Assembly: GCA_945907335.1 (NCBI GenBank)
Contig: CAMDSU010000107.1
Span: 1-6,294 of the forward strand
Origin: Bordetella parapertussis
Lineage (GTDB): Bacteria > Pseudomonadota > Gammaproteobacteria > Burkholderiales > Burkholderiaceae_C
DNA: 6,294 nucleotides
Direction of reading: 5' to 3'
Shown: positions 1 to 5,644 of the stretch, one piece after another
How the letters are laid out: every line of letters begins with the position of its first letter
Position numbering within the stretch: position 1 is the first letter of the stretch
Made by a program: the position numbers and the translations under genes
The notes under the pieces: model-generated
Seen by the model: only the letters and a program-made list of their open reading frames with translations
Databases searched by the model: none
Told to the model about the DNA's origin: nothing

Positions 1-552
1 CGTCACCCAGTCGCGCAAGGCTTCGTTCAACGCGTCTTTCAAGGTGCGGCTGCCGGACTCGACCGGCACCACGGTGGCACCCAGCAACTTCATGCGGTAG
101 ACGTTGGGGCTTTGGCGTTTCACGTCTTCGCTGCCCATGTAAACCACGCATTCCAAACCGTAGCGGGCGCAAATCGTGGCGGTGGCCACACCGTGTTGTC
201 CCGCGCCAGTTTCGGCGATCACGCGTGGCTTGCCCATGCGTTTGGCCAGCATGGCCTGGCCGATGGTGTTGTTGATCTTGTGCGCGCCGGTGTGGTTCAG
301 GTCTTCGCGCTTCAAGTAAATCTGCGCGCCCCCCATTTCACGGCTCATGCGAGCGGCGTGATAGATGGGGGAAGGGCGGCCGACGAAATGCGCCAACTCA
401 GACTTGAACTCGGCCACGAACGCCGGTTCGTGCTGGTACTTGGCGTAGGCCTCTTTCAGTTCTTCAATCGCATGGGTCAGGGTTTCGCTGACGAAACTGC
501 CGCCGAATTGGCCAAAGTGCCCTTTGGCATCGGGTTGTTGGTAAGTAGACAT
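1..552 (-). CDS. trpB: tryptophan synthase beta subunit, N-terminal part (cut by window edge)
   Basis: TrpB condenses indole with L-serine to form L-tryptophan using pyridoxal phosphate, in the cytoplasmic alpha2-beta2 complex with TrpA. Reading leftwards from ATG 552-550, 184 codons stay open to the window edge, about 45% of the usual ~400-residue protein. The start is typical of the family ([18 protein letters not shown]). The PLP-binding motif [10 protein letters not shown] is at residues 85-94 with Lys92 as the Schiff-base lysine (Lys87 in the Salmonella enzyme). ETGAGQHG is at 114-121 with Glu114 matching the catalytic Glu109. Both residues show the same offset of five, so there is no frameshift between them. 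It starts 40 nt after trpF, as expected for a trpF-trpB(-trpA) operon. The region before the ATG is A-rich (ACAAAAAACACC) and shows no Shine-Dalgarno sequence. The identification is firm; only the C-terminal part is unseen. Confidence 0.97.
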   Translation of the reverse strand, partial: MSTYQQPDAKGHFGQFGGSFVSETLTHAIEELKEAYAKYQHEPAFVAEFKSELAHFVGRPSPIYHAARMSREMGGAQIYLKREDLNHTGAHKINNTIGQAMLAKRMGKPRVIAETGAGQHGVATATICARYGLECVVYMGSEDVKRQSPNVYRMKLLGATVVPVESGSRTLKDALNEALRDWVT

Positions 553-571
553 GGTGTTTTTTGTAAAAGAT

Positions 572-586
572 GCAGCCACAAGCTGC
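572..586 (-). other. small hairpin in the trpF-trpB gap, weak terminator or attenuator candidate
   Basis: On the coding strand the gap contains GCAGC, a five-base loop TTGTG, then GCTGC, followed within two bases by TTTT (569-566). A five-pair stem plus a short T run resembles a weak intrinsic terminator. It could also be a processing or pausing site. Because trpF and trpB are expected to be co-transcribed, full termination here is unlikely. The stem is short enough to be chance. Confidence 0.25.
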
Positions 587-592
587 TTGGAA

Positions 593-1267
593 TCAATCGG
601 CGAGCGTCGTGCTGCGCACGGCTGCCACGAAGGCGCGGATGGTGTCGGGATCTTTGATGCCCTTGGCGCTTTCTACGCCCGAGCTGACATCAACCGCCAA
701 CGACAAACCGCACCGGTATACGGCGCGAATGCCATCGGCCACGTTTGCAGGTGTGAGTCCACCAGACAAAACGAGGTGAGCATTGACGTTTGTTGGAAGC
801 TGTGACCAATTGAATCTGTGTCCGCTGCCGCCATAAGCATCGACAAAAGTGTCGAGCAACAGCGCATCAGCTTCTGAGTAAAGGGATGCGTAGTTTACGA
901 GGTCAAAAGGCACCCCGCCTTCAGGGGTTTCCTGTGGGATGCGGGCCACGCGCAGCCAGCGTCTGCCCAATGTTTTGGCGGTGTTTGCGCAAAATTCAGG
1001 GGTTTCATCGCCATGAAATTGCAGCCAGGCGCCGGGAACCAGCGCGGCGGCATGCGCGATGTCCGCCAAGCTGGCATTCACAAACAACAAAACAGGCGTG
1101 ACAAAGGCGGGCAACAAGGCCGCCAGCGCCGCCGCTCGCTCGGGCGAAACGTTTCGAGGAGACGGCGGGTACAGCACAAAGCCAATGGCGTTCGCGCCTG
1201 CATTGACAGCAGCGATGACATCCTGCTCGCGGGTGAGTCCGCAAATTTTGATGGGTATCTGGTTCAT
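593..1267 (-). CDS. trpF: phosphoribosylanthranilate isomerase
   Basis: TrpF carries out the Amadori rearrangement of N-(5'-phosphoribosyl)anthranilate to CdRP in tryptophan synthesis; it is a soluble single-domain TIM barrel. The 224-residue length is normal for the family. Visible family motifs are KICGLT at residues 7-12 with the catalytic Cys9, QFHG at 83-86, LLLDTF near 136-141 with the general-acid Asp139, GGSGHRF at 146-152, LSGGL at 167-171 and VDVSSGVE at 192-199, the last ones forming the phosphate-binding end of the barrel. I chose ATG 1267-1265 because it overlaps the truA stop codon as ATGA and gives the usual short N-terminus. A TTG start at 1288 would add seven residues and lies inside truA, which is less likely. 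No strong ribosome binding site is visible, so expression probably depends on translational coupling to truA. Confidence 0.96.
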   Translation of the reverse strand: MNQIPIKICGLTREQDVIAAVNAGANAIGFVLYPPSPRNVSPERAAALAALLPAFVTPVLLFVNASLADIAHAAALVPGAWLQFHGDETPEFCANTAKTLGRRWLRVARIPQETPEGGVPFDLVNYASLYSEADALLLDTFVDAYGGSGHRFNWSQLPTNVNAHLVLSGGLTPANVADGIRAVYRCGLSLAVDVSSGVESAKGIKDPDTIRAFVAAVRSTTLAD

Positions 1268-2073
1268 GGTGAATGGCCTGGCAGCCAATCATATGACGGC
1301 GGGTCGGGCGGCAATCCCCATTTCGGGTCGTACACCGGACCGGCAAAGTACAAACCATCGGGCGCGAAGGTTGGCGCCGCCGCTTTGCGGTCACGCGCAG
1401 CCAGCACCTCGCCCATCCATTCGGGCGGATGTGCGCCTTGACCGATGGCGACAAAACAACCCATGAGGTTGCGGATCATGTGGTGCAAAAACGCATTGCC
1501 CGCAAAATCAAACCGCCAATACGCGCTTTCGCTGCTTTTGCCTATGCGTTGAATATGGATGCGGTGCAAGGTTTTGACCGGGCTCAGCGCTTGGCAGCTT
1601 GATGCGCGAAATGACGTGAAATCGTGTTCACCCAATAAATAGTGCGTCGCCTCTTGCATGGGCTGCAACTGCATGGGCCTGAACACCCAGCCGACACGCC
1701 CGCTCTCTAAGCTGGGACGCACCGGGGATTCCAGACACATATAAATATAGCGGCGGGCAATGGCGCTGGCACGGCAATGGAAATCGGATGGCACTGTGTG
1801 TGCCCATTGCACCGCAATGTCGGAAGGCAAATAGGTGTTGGTGCCGCGCACCCAGGACGACATGTCGCGTTCAAGAGGTGTGTCGAAATGCACCACTTGC
1901 TGCAAGCCGTGAACGCCGCTGTCGGTGCGACCCGCGCACAGGGTGGACACCTTGTGGCCGGTGAATGTGGCTAAGGCTTTTTCCAGATGGTCTTGGACTG
2001 TTTTGCCCGAGGCTTGGCTTTGCCAGCCCTCGTAACTCTGGCCTGAGTAAGTCAGGCCGAGTGCCACCCGCAT
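1264..2073 (-). CDS. truA: tRNA pseudouridine(38-40) synthase
   Basis: TruA isomerises uridines 38, 39 and 40 of the tRNA anticodon arm to pseudouridine. The 269-residue product has the family features in order: the N-terminal strand RVALGLTYSG, the motif AGRTDSGVHG with catalytic Asp51, RRYIY near residues 107-111, and NAFLHHMIRNLMG at 193-205, the conserved C-terminal motif. Length is close to the usual 245-275. I prefer ATG 2073-2071, five bases after the fimV stop, because relatives typically begin MRxALGL. A TTG at 2082-2080 that overlaps the fimV stop as TTGA is in frame and would add three residues (MSA). The gene end overlaps the trpF start by ATGA. It sits between fimV and trpF, its usual place in Burkholderiales. 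Confidence 0.96.
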   Translation of the reverse strand: MRVALGLTYSGQSYEGWQSQASGKTVQDHLEKALATFTGHKVSTLCAGRTDSGVHGLQQVVHFDTPLERDMSSWVRGTNTYLPSDIAVQWAHTVPSDFHCRASAIARRYIYMCLESPVRPSLESGRVGWVFRPMQLQPMQEATHYLLGEHDFTSFRASSCQALSPVKTLHRIHIQRIGKSSESAYWRFDFAGNAFLHHMIRNLMGCFVAIGQGAHPPEWMGEVLAARDRKAAAPTFAPDGLYFAGPVYDPKWGLPPDPPSYDWLPGHSP

Positions 2074-2078
2074 GGCAC

Positions 2079-3839
2079 TCAAGTCCGGTCTTTGAGCCAG
2101 CGCTGCGCCATGTCACGGATTTCTCCGTGGGTTTGGTCGGCGACTTCTTGCGCCAGCGCGAGCGCGGTCTGTTTTTGGCCCAGCTTCCACAATTCATCGG
2201 CCAATTCAAGTCGCATCACAAAGGGGTCTTCACCCTGGGCGATGACGGTGGCGGTGTTGTCGACAGGGAAAGCGGGCAGGTCTATTTTGTCAGCCGGTGC
2301 CCGGACTTGCGGAGCCTGCGATGGGTGTTTGTGAGGCGTGTCGTCTAAATCAAGGTTCAATTCTGGAGGCAAATGCAGACTTTTCTGGGCCGCGTCGTCG
2401 TCCAATTCGCTGTACCCAGAGCCGGGCTGCGTGTGGTGAGCGGCATCGTCATCTTGTGCATGGTTTGTATGGTCAGCCCGGCGGCGTCCATCGCGCATCA
2501 ATGAAAAACTGACCACAAACGCAGCGAGCAAAGCCGCGCCAGCGATCAGCTCAAACACATGTTGCTGGGCCCATGCCATGCCTTGTTGGTAACTGGCGCT
2601 TAATGCGGGAAAACGTCCGGCAAAGCCTTGGTTGAATGTGGAAGCCGCTTGTGACAGTTGGCCCAGCTGGCTGAGGTTGTCGCTGACTTCTTTGGCTTGC
2701 TTGGCGTTTTCTTCGGCCTGAAGCTGTTTGCTGAGTTTTTCTGCTTCGCTGTCGCCGGGTTTGCTCAGTGTCAATTGGTCTGCCGGGGTGTTGTCTGGCG
2801 CAGCAACATCTGCCTTGAGTTTGCCACTGCTTTCGCGCTGGCTGCCGGCGGTTTGTTTGGCGACCGGTGCAGTTGCGCCCAGCGAGGCGCGATAGGCTTG
2901 GAAATCGGCAGCTTGTAAACGGATATTGTCACGCGCTTCTTTGCGGTCAAGCGCTGCCGCATCAGCGGGAGACGGCAAAGTGATGAGCGCACCCGTCTTG
3001 AGCCGATTGACATTGTTGTTGACAAATGCGTTTGGGTTTTGCTGCAGCATGGCCAGCAGCAATTGGTCCAGCGAGATCTCGGCGCCAGCCCAGCCTGCCA
3101 AGAGTTTGCTGGCGGTATCGCCTTTTTGCACTTCAATCGAATTCGAAGCAGCAGCCGCTGCGGCTGATTCTTGTGCCACTGCGGGTTCAGGCGCAGAGGC
3201 TTTATTGTCTGATTCGCGGCTGGTGCCTGGGTCCTGGGCTGCATCAGCGGGTGGCTGTGTTGCGTCCGCAGGGCCTTGTGCTGTGGCCGGGGCCTGTGCT
3301 GGAGCAAGCGCAGCAACTGGGGCGTCTTGGCTGGGTGCCGGCCCCAAGGGCTGGTTGGCGGCTTGGGCCGGTGGGGTGGTGGCCATGCTGGCGGCTTGGG
3401 CCGGTGGGGTGGTGGCCATGCTGGCGGCTTGCGGGGGTGCGGTTTGAATGTCTAGGCTGATATTTATAAACCGACGCCCGGTGGCCCAATCAAAATCGAT
3501 GATCAGGTCGGCTTTTTCATCCACCATGGGCCGACTGCCGTTGGCTGTTACCAAATAATCGCCATTGGCTTGTTTGGTGATCCCGAACGTGAGGTTGTCC
3601 AAACCACTCACCCGCTTGATTTGCGTGTTTTCATAGACCTTGGGCTCTGCCACGGCGATGCTCAGCAATTGCTCCTCAGCCGAAGACACTTCAGTCACGA
3701 TGAATTGCAATTTGAGTGGTTCGCCCAGCCTCGACATCAACAGCGGTTGACTGATTTGCAGCGCCCAAGCGCTGGCGGTCAGAAATAAACCAGAGAAAAA
3801 AAGGCTAAAACTGTAAAAATGTTTCAACGACAGAGACAT
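2079..3839 (-). CDS. fimV: FimV-family inner-membrane pilus assembly and polarity protein
   Basis: FimV/TspA proteins are inner-membrane proteins with a periplasmic LysM-type region. In Pseudomonas FimV supports type IV pilus assembly, twitching and polar organisation. The 586-residue product starts with a signal peptide (about 1-26, ending SAWA). The FimV N-terminal domain follows (ISQPLLMSRLGEPLKLQF near 29-46). Next are an Ala/Pro/Gln-rich linker (about 133-232), a LysM-like FimV core (SIEVQKGDTASKLL at 234-247 to LITLPS at 285-290), a short coiled-coil-like stretch (about 365-400), a membrane helix (about 429-447) and a cytoplasmic acidic tail. The C-terminal FimV domain (about 538-584, ending AQRWLKDRT) is the TPR-like conserved end. 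It is short compared with the ~900-residue Pseudomonas protein; the linker and cytoplasmic part are reduced but both conserved ends are intact. The start is ATG 3839, with only a weak AGAGA element upstream. It follows asd by 69 nt and abuts truA. Confidence 0.92.
   Translation of the reverse strand: MSLSLKHFYSFSLFFSGLFLTASAWALQISQPLLMSRLGEPLKLQFIVTEVSSAEEQLLSIAVAEPKVYENTQIKRVSGLDNLTFGITKQANGDYLVTANGSRPMVDEKADLIIDFDWATGRRFINISLDIQTAPPQAASMATTPPAQAASMATTPPAQAANQPLGPAPSQDAPVAALAPAQAPATAQGPADATQPPADAAQDPGTSRESDNKASAPEPAVAQESAAAAAASNSIEVQKGDTASKLLAGWAGAEISLDQLLLAMLQQNPNAFVNNNVNRLKTGALITLPSPADAAALDRKEARDNIRLQAADFQAYRASLGATAPVAKQTAGSQRESSGKLKADVAAPDNTPADQLTLSKPGDSEAEKLSKQLQAEENAKQAKEVSDNLSQLGQLSQAASTFNQGFAGRFPALSASYQQGMAWAQQHVFELIAGAALLAAFVVSFSLMRDGRRRADHTNHAQDDDAAHHTQPGSGYSELDDDAAQKSLHLPPELNLDLDDTPHKHPSQAPQVRAPADKIDLPAFPVDNTATVIAQGEDPFVMRLELADELWKLGQKQTALALAQEVADQTHGEIRDMAQRWLKDRT
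3357..3422 (-). repeat. perfect 33-bp tandem duplication inside fimV
   Basis: Two identical 33-base units lie head to tail at 3357-3389 and 3390-3422, followed by the first nine bases of a third unit (3423-3431) that then diverges. In protein they encode the 11-residue unit MATTPPAQAA(S/N), seen twice around residues 140-161 in the periplasmic Pro/Ala linker. Identity includes the wobble bases, which suggests a recent slippage duplication. The unit is a multiple of three, so the frame is kept. Confidence 0.95.
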
Positions 3840-3872
3840 ACAAGCACATTCTCTAGTGTCATAGGAGGTCGA

Positions 3873-3878
3873 ATCATA
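3873..3878 (-). promoter_or_regulatory. possible -10 box for fimV
   Basis: On the minus strand TATGAT (five of six bases of the sigma70 -10 consensus) lies 33 nt upstream of the fimV ATG, inside the asd-fimV gap. No convincing -35 hexamer is found 16-18 nt further upstream, so an internal promoter here is only a suggestion. The box is flanked by TCGA on each side. Confidence 0.25.
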
Positions 3879-3908
3879 ATCGAATAGCCCTGTATCTGAC
3901 GGTTTGAC

Positions 3909-5075
3909 TCATCCGCGCAACAAAATTCGCAACATGCGGCGCAGCGGCTCTGCCGCCCCCCACAACAATTGGTCGCCGATGGTGAATGCGCCCAGATATT
4001 GCGGCCCAAACGCCATGTGGCGGATCCTGCCCACAGGAATGTCCATGGTGCCGGTCACGGCCACAGGTGTCAGATGTTTAATGGTTTCTTCACGGGTGTT
4101 AGCGATCACTTTCACCCACGGGTTGTCGGCTGCAATCATGGCTTCTATGTCTGCCAGAGGCACATTCTTGGTCAGCTTGAAGGTCAGCGCTTGGCTGTGG
4201 CAGCGCATGGCACCGACGCGAACGCAAAACCCGTCCACCGGAACCGCAGGGGCAGAAAACCCCGCGCCTTGCCCCAGAATTTTGTTGGTTTCGGCCATGC
4301 CTTTCCATTCTTCGCGGCTGGTGCCCCAGCCGTCGTCGCCTTGTTGTTTGCCCAGCCCCAGGTCTTTGTCGATCCAAGGAATCAGCGAGCCACCCAGAGG
4401 CACCCCGAAATTCTCAGTGTCGGCGGCGCTTAATGCGCGCTGTTTGGCAATGACTTGGCGGTCAATGTCCAAGATGGCAGATTTCGGGTCGTTTAACAGC
4501 GCTCTGACTTCACCGTTGAGTGTGCCGTACTGGGTCAACAGTTCGCGCATGTGCGCGGCACCGCCGCCAGAAGCCGCTTGGTAGGTTTGTGTGCTCATCC
4601 ACTCAACCAAACCTGCTTTGTACAGGGCACCCACGCCCATCAGCATGCAACTGACGGTGCAGTTGCCACCTATCCAGTTATTGCCGCCTTTGACCAACGC
4701 GTTTTCGATGACCGGTAAGTTGACCGGGTCCAGGATGATGACCGCATCGTCGTTCATGCGCAAGGTGGATGCTGCATCGATCCAGTGGCCGCTCCAGCCC
4801 TCGGCGCGTAATCTGGGAAACACATCGCTGGTGTAGTCGCCGCCTTGGCAAGTGATGATGATGTCGCAAGCTTTGAGCGCCTTGATATCGTTGCCGTCGA
4901 GCAGACGGGTTTCGTTTTTGGCCATGGCCGGTGCTGCACCGCCGGCATTCGAGGTAGAGAAGAAAACCGGTTCGATCAGATCAAAATCATTTTCAGCCAG
5001 CATGCGGTCCATCAGTACCGAGCCGACCATGCCGCGCCAACCAACCAGTCCGACGCGATTGCCTATTTTTTTCAT
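3909..5075 (-). CDS. asd: aspartate-semialdehyde dehydrogenase
   Basis: Asd reduces L-aspartyl-4-phosphate to L-aspartate-4-semialdehyde with NADPH. This is the branch-point precursor for lysine/diaminopimelate, threonine, methionine and isoleucine, so the gene is normally essential for cell-wall synthesis. The 388-residue protein belongs to the Gram-negative type: [14 protein letters not shown] at 9-22 is the NADP-binding segment, GGNCTVS at 136-142 carries the catalytic Cys139 (Cys135 in E. coli), and [10 protein letters not shown] at 286-295 carries the catalytic His293. It is about 20 residues longer than the E. coli protein, apparently from loop differences around residues 240-262. The start is ATG 5075-5073 with the Shine-Dalgarno-like AAAGGG (5088-5083) seven bases upstream. 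It appears to head the operon asd-fimV-truA-trpF-trpB and has a structured 5' leader containing a Thr-rich reading frame. Confidence 0.97.
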   Translation of the reverse strand: MKKIGNRVGLVGWRGMVGSVLMDRMLAENDFDLIEPVFFSTSNAGGAAPAMAKNETRLLDGNDIKALKACDIIITCQGGDYTSDVFPRLRAEGWSGHWIDAASTLRMNDDAVIILDPVNLPVIENALVKGGNNWIGGNCTVSCMLMGVGALYKAGLVEWMSTQTYQAASGGGAAHMRELLTQYGTLNGEVRALLNDPKSAILDIDRQVIAKQRALSAADTENFGVPLGGSLIPWIDKDLGLGKQQGDDGWGTSREEWKGMAETNKILGQGAGFSAPAVPVDGFCVRVGAMRCHSQALTFKLTKNVPLADIEAMIAADNPWVKVIANTREETIKHLTPVAVTGTMDIPVGRIRHMAFGPQYLGAFTIGDQLLWGAAEPLRRMLRILLRG

Positions 5076-5080
5076 GGGGT

Positions 5081-5088
5081 TGCCCTTT
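5081..5088 (-). promoter_or_regulatory. asd ribosome binding site, potentially sequestered
   Basis: AAAGGG lies seven bases before the asd ATG. The seven bases AAGGGCA (5087-5081) are perfectly complementary to TGCCCTT (5134-5128) upstream on the same RNA strand. That helix would enclose the GC hairpin at 5127-5109. If formed, the ribosome binding site is masked, so translation of asd could be controlled by leader folding. Confidence 0.5.
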
Positions 5089-5108
5089 CAGTCAGTGTGT
5101 TGTTGACC

Positions 5109-5127
5109 CCCGGCTCGTTCGGCCGGG
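5109..5127 (-). other. GC-rich hairpin in the asd leader
   Basis: On the asd strand CCCGGC (5127-5122), a seven-base loop CGAACGA and GCCGGG (5114-5109) form a six-pair perfect stem, extendable by two U-G pairs to 5129/5107. No T tract follows, so it does not fit a classical intrinsic terminator; it may act in leader folding or Rho-dependent control. Its 3' arm AGCCGG (5115-5110) can instead pair with CCGGCT (5159-5154), at the end of the Thr-rich reading frame, giving an alternative fold. Confidence 0.5.
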
Positions 5128-5151
5128 AAGGGCACGACGAACCGTGGCTTG

Positions 5152-5250
5152 TCAGCCGGTGGTCGTGGTTTTGGTGGAAGTACCAGACAGGTGCACCACA
5201 GCGCAGCCGGAGTTAGCGGCAGGCGAATGGCTGTCTGGTTTCATTTTCAT
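5152..5250 (-). CDS. putative Thr-rich leader peptide of asd (attenuator type)
   Basis: A 32-codon frame in the asd sense direction runs from ATG 5250-5248 to TGA 5154-5152, ending 76 nt before the asd start. A second in-frame ATG lies at 5244. Its end reads GTSTKTTTTG: residues 24, 26 and 28-31 are Thr (codons ACT, ACC, ACC, ACG, ACC, ACC) and residue 27 is Lys (AAA). Clustered codons for an end product are the hallmark of ribosome-mediated attenuators such as thrL of the enterobacterial thr operon. Asd makes the precursor of both threonine and lysine. The TGA is followed by alternative RNA pairings and a masked asd ribosome site. Weak points: no good Shine-Dalgarno precedes either ATG, only GTGG (5256-5253) eight bases before the second. 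If the TAGAAT box at 5264-5259 is the promoter, the transcript starts almost at the ATG. It could be a chance frame. I do not know a named homologue. Confidence 0.5.
   Translation of the reverse strand: MKMKPDSHSPAANSGCAVVHLSGTSTKTTTTG
5182..5239. repeat. 9-bp perfect inverted repeat within the asd leader
   Basis: ACCAGACAG at 5182-5190 and CTGTCTGGT at 5231-5239 are exact reverse complements separated by 40 bases. A smaller GCCG/CGGC stem (5206-5209 and 5217-5220) nests inside. In the asd transcript this would fold just before the Thr codons, which begin at 5181, immediately after the 3' arm. It may be a leader RNA stem, or an operator read as DNA. Confidence 0.5.
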
Positions 5251-5258
5251 AACCACAG

Positions 5259-5264
5259 ATTCTA
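5259..5264 (-). promoter_or_regulatory. candidate -10 box for the asd transcript
   Basis: TAGAAT on the minus strand, which would start transcription near 5252 and give asd a leader of roughly 175 nt. No good -35 hexamer is found at 17 nt spacing (ATGTTG), and TTGCCG is 14 nt away, so activator help or a different promoter is possible. Confidence 0.35.
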
Positions 5265-5276
5265 ACGACACCTGTT

Positions 5277-5295
5277 GGCGGCAACATGAGCCGCC
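5277..5295. promoter_or_regulatory. GC palindrome between divergent promoters, possible operator
   Basis: GGCGGC (5277-5282), seven bases AACATGA, then GCCGCC (5290-5295) make a six-pair dyad. It lies between the two outward-facing TAGAAT boxes, covering the expected -35 zones of both. Position suits a shared regulator site. The alternative is a chance GC-rich repeat. Confidence 0.3.
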
Positions 5296-5300
5296 GTGCC

Positions 5301-5306
5301 TAGAAT
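5301..5306 (+). promoter_or_regulatory. candidate -10 box for DUF1330-ggt
   Basis: TAGAAT lies 27 nt upstream of the DUF1330 start. A possible -35 TTGGCG (5275-5280) is 20 nt away, longer than ideal. Transcription would start near 5313, leaving a short leader with the AGGAG site at 5323-5327. Confidence 0.4.
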
Positions 5307-5333
5307 CGAACCAGATTCAAACAGGAGAAAAAA

Positions 5334-5636
5334 ATGGCCAAGGGATATTGGATAGGTCGGGTGGATGTCTCCGACCCCGAGCAGTACAAACTGTATGTGG
5401 CCGCCAATGCCGAGGCGTTCAAAACCTATGGGGCCAAATTCCTGGTGCGCGGTGGCGTGTTTGAAACCCCCGAAGGCAGCAGCCGATCACGCAACGTGGT
5501 GTTGGAATTCCCCTCGTACCAAGCGGCACTGGATTGTTGGCATTCGCCGCCCTACCAAGCGGCCATCAAGCTGCGCGAAGCGGTGTCCACCATCGACCTG
5601 GTCGTTATCGAAGGCTACGACGGCCCGCAACCCTGA
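5334..5636 (+). CDS. DUF1330 family protein
   Basis: This 100-residue cytoplasmic protein fits the DUF1330 family, which adopts a dimeric ferredoxin-like alpha/beta-barrel fold and has no firmly assigned reaction. Family features seen are the start MAKGYWIGRVDV, DPEQYKLYVAAN near 14-25, the glycine-rich turn FLVRGG at 36-41, EGSSRSRNVVLEFPS at 47-61, the aromatic region CWHSPPYQAA at 68-77, and the end VIEGYDGPQP. Length and both ends are complete. The ATG follows a good ribosome site AGGAG with six bases between. It is transcribed divergently from asd and ends eight bases before a gamma-glutamyltransferase-type gene, so the two probably form one operon. A role linked to that enzyme is only a guess from position. 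Confidence 0.9.
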   Translation: MAKGYWIGRVDVSDPEQYKLYVAANAEAFKTYGAKFLVRGGVFETPEGSSRSRNVVLEFPSYQAALDCWHSPPYQAAIKLREAVSTIDLVVIEGYDGPQP

Positions 5637-5644
5637 AAGAACAC

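Noticed and set aside
112..657. 181-codon plus-strand frame opposite trpB
   Set aside because: Antisense to the conserved TrpB N-terminus, which contains the PLP lysine motif; no family resemblance of its own.
1268..1288. TTG start giving TrpF seven extra residues
   Set aside because: The ATG at 1267 overlaps the truA stop as ATGA and gives the family-typical N-terminus.
2926..3447. 173-codon plus-strand Ala/Gly-rich frame opposite fimV
   Set aside because: Low-complexity mirror of the fimV Pro/Ala linker with no domain.
3863..3869. Perfect Shine-Dalgarno-like AGGAGGT on the plus strand in the asd-fimV gap
   Set aside because: No start codon follows at a usable distance and only the antisense of asd lies beyond, so it is probably chance.
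3824..3880. 17-codon minus-strand frame (MIRPPMTLENVLVCLCR) overlapping the fimV start
   Set aside because: No ribosome site, no codon cluster and no relation to fimV; it only reflects the intergenic sequence.
3904..4584. 226-codon plus-strand frame opposite asd
   Set aside because: It starts with TTG, lies fully antisense to a clear asd gene and has no recognisable domain; long antisense frames are common in GC-rich coding DNA.
5109..5127. Classical intrinsic terminator upstream of asd
   Set aside because: The stem is GC-rich but neither strand has a following T tract; kept only as a leader hairpin.
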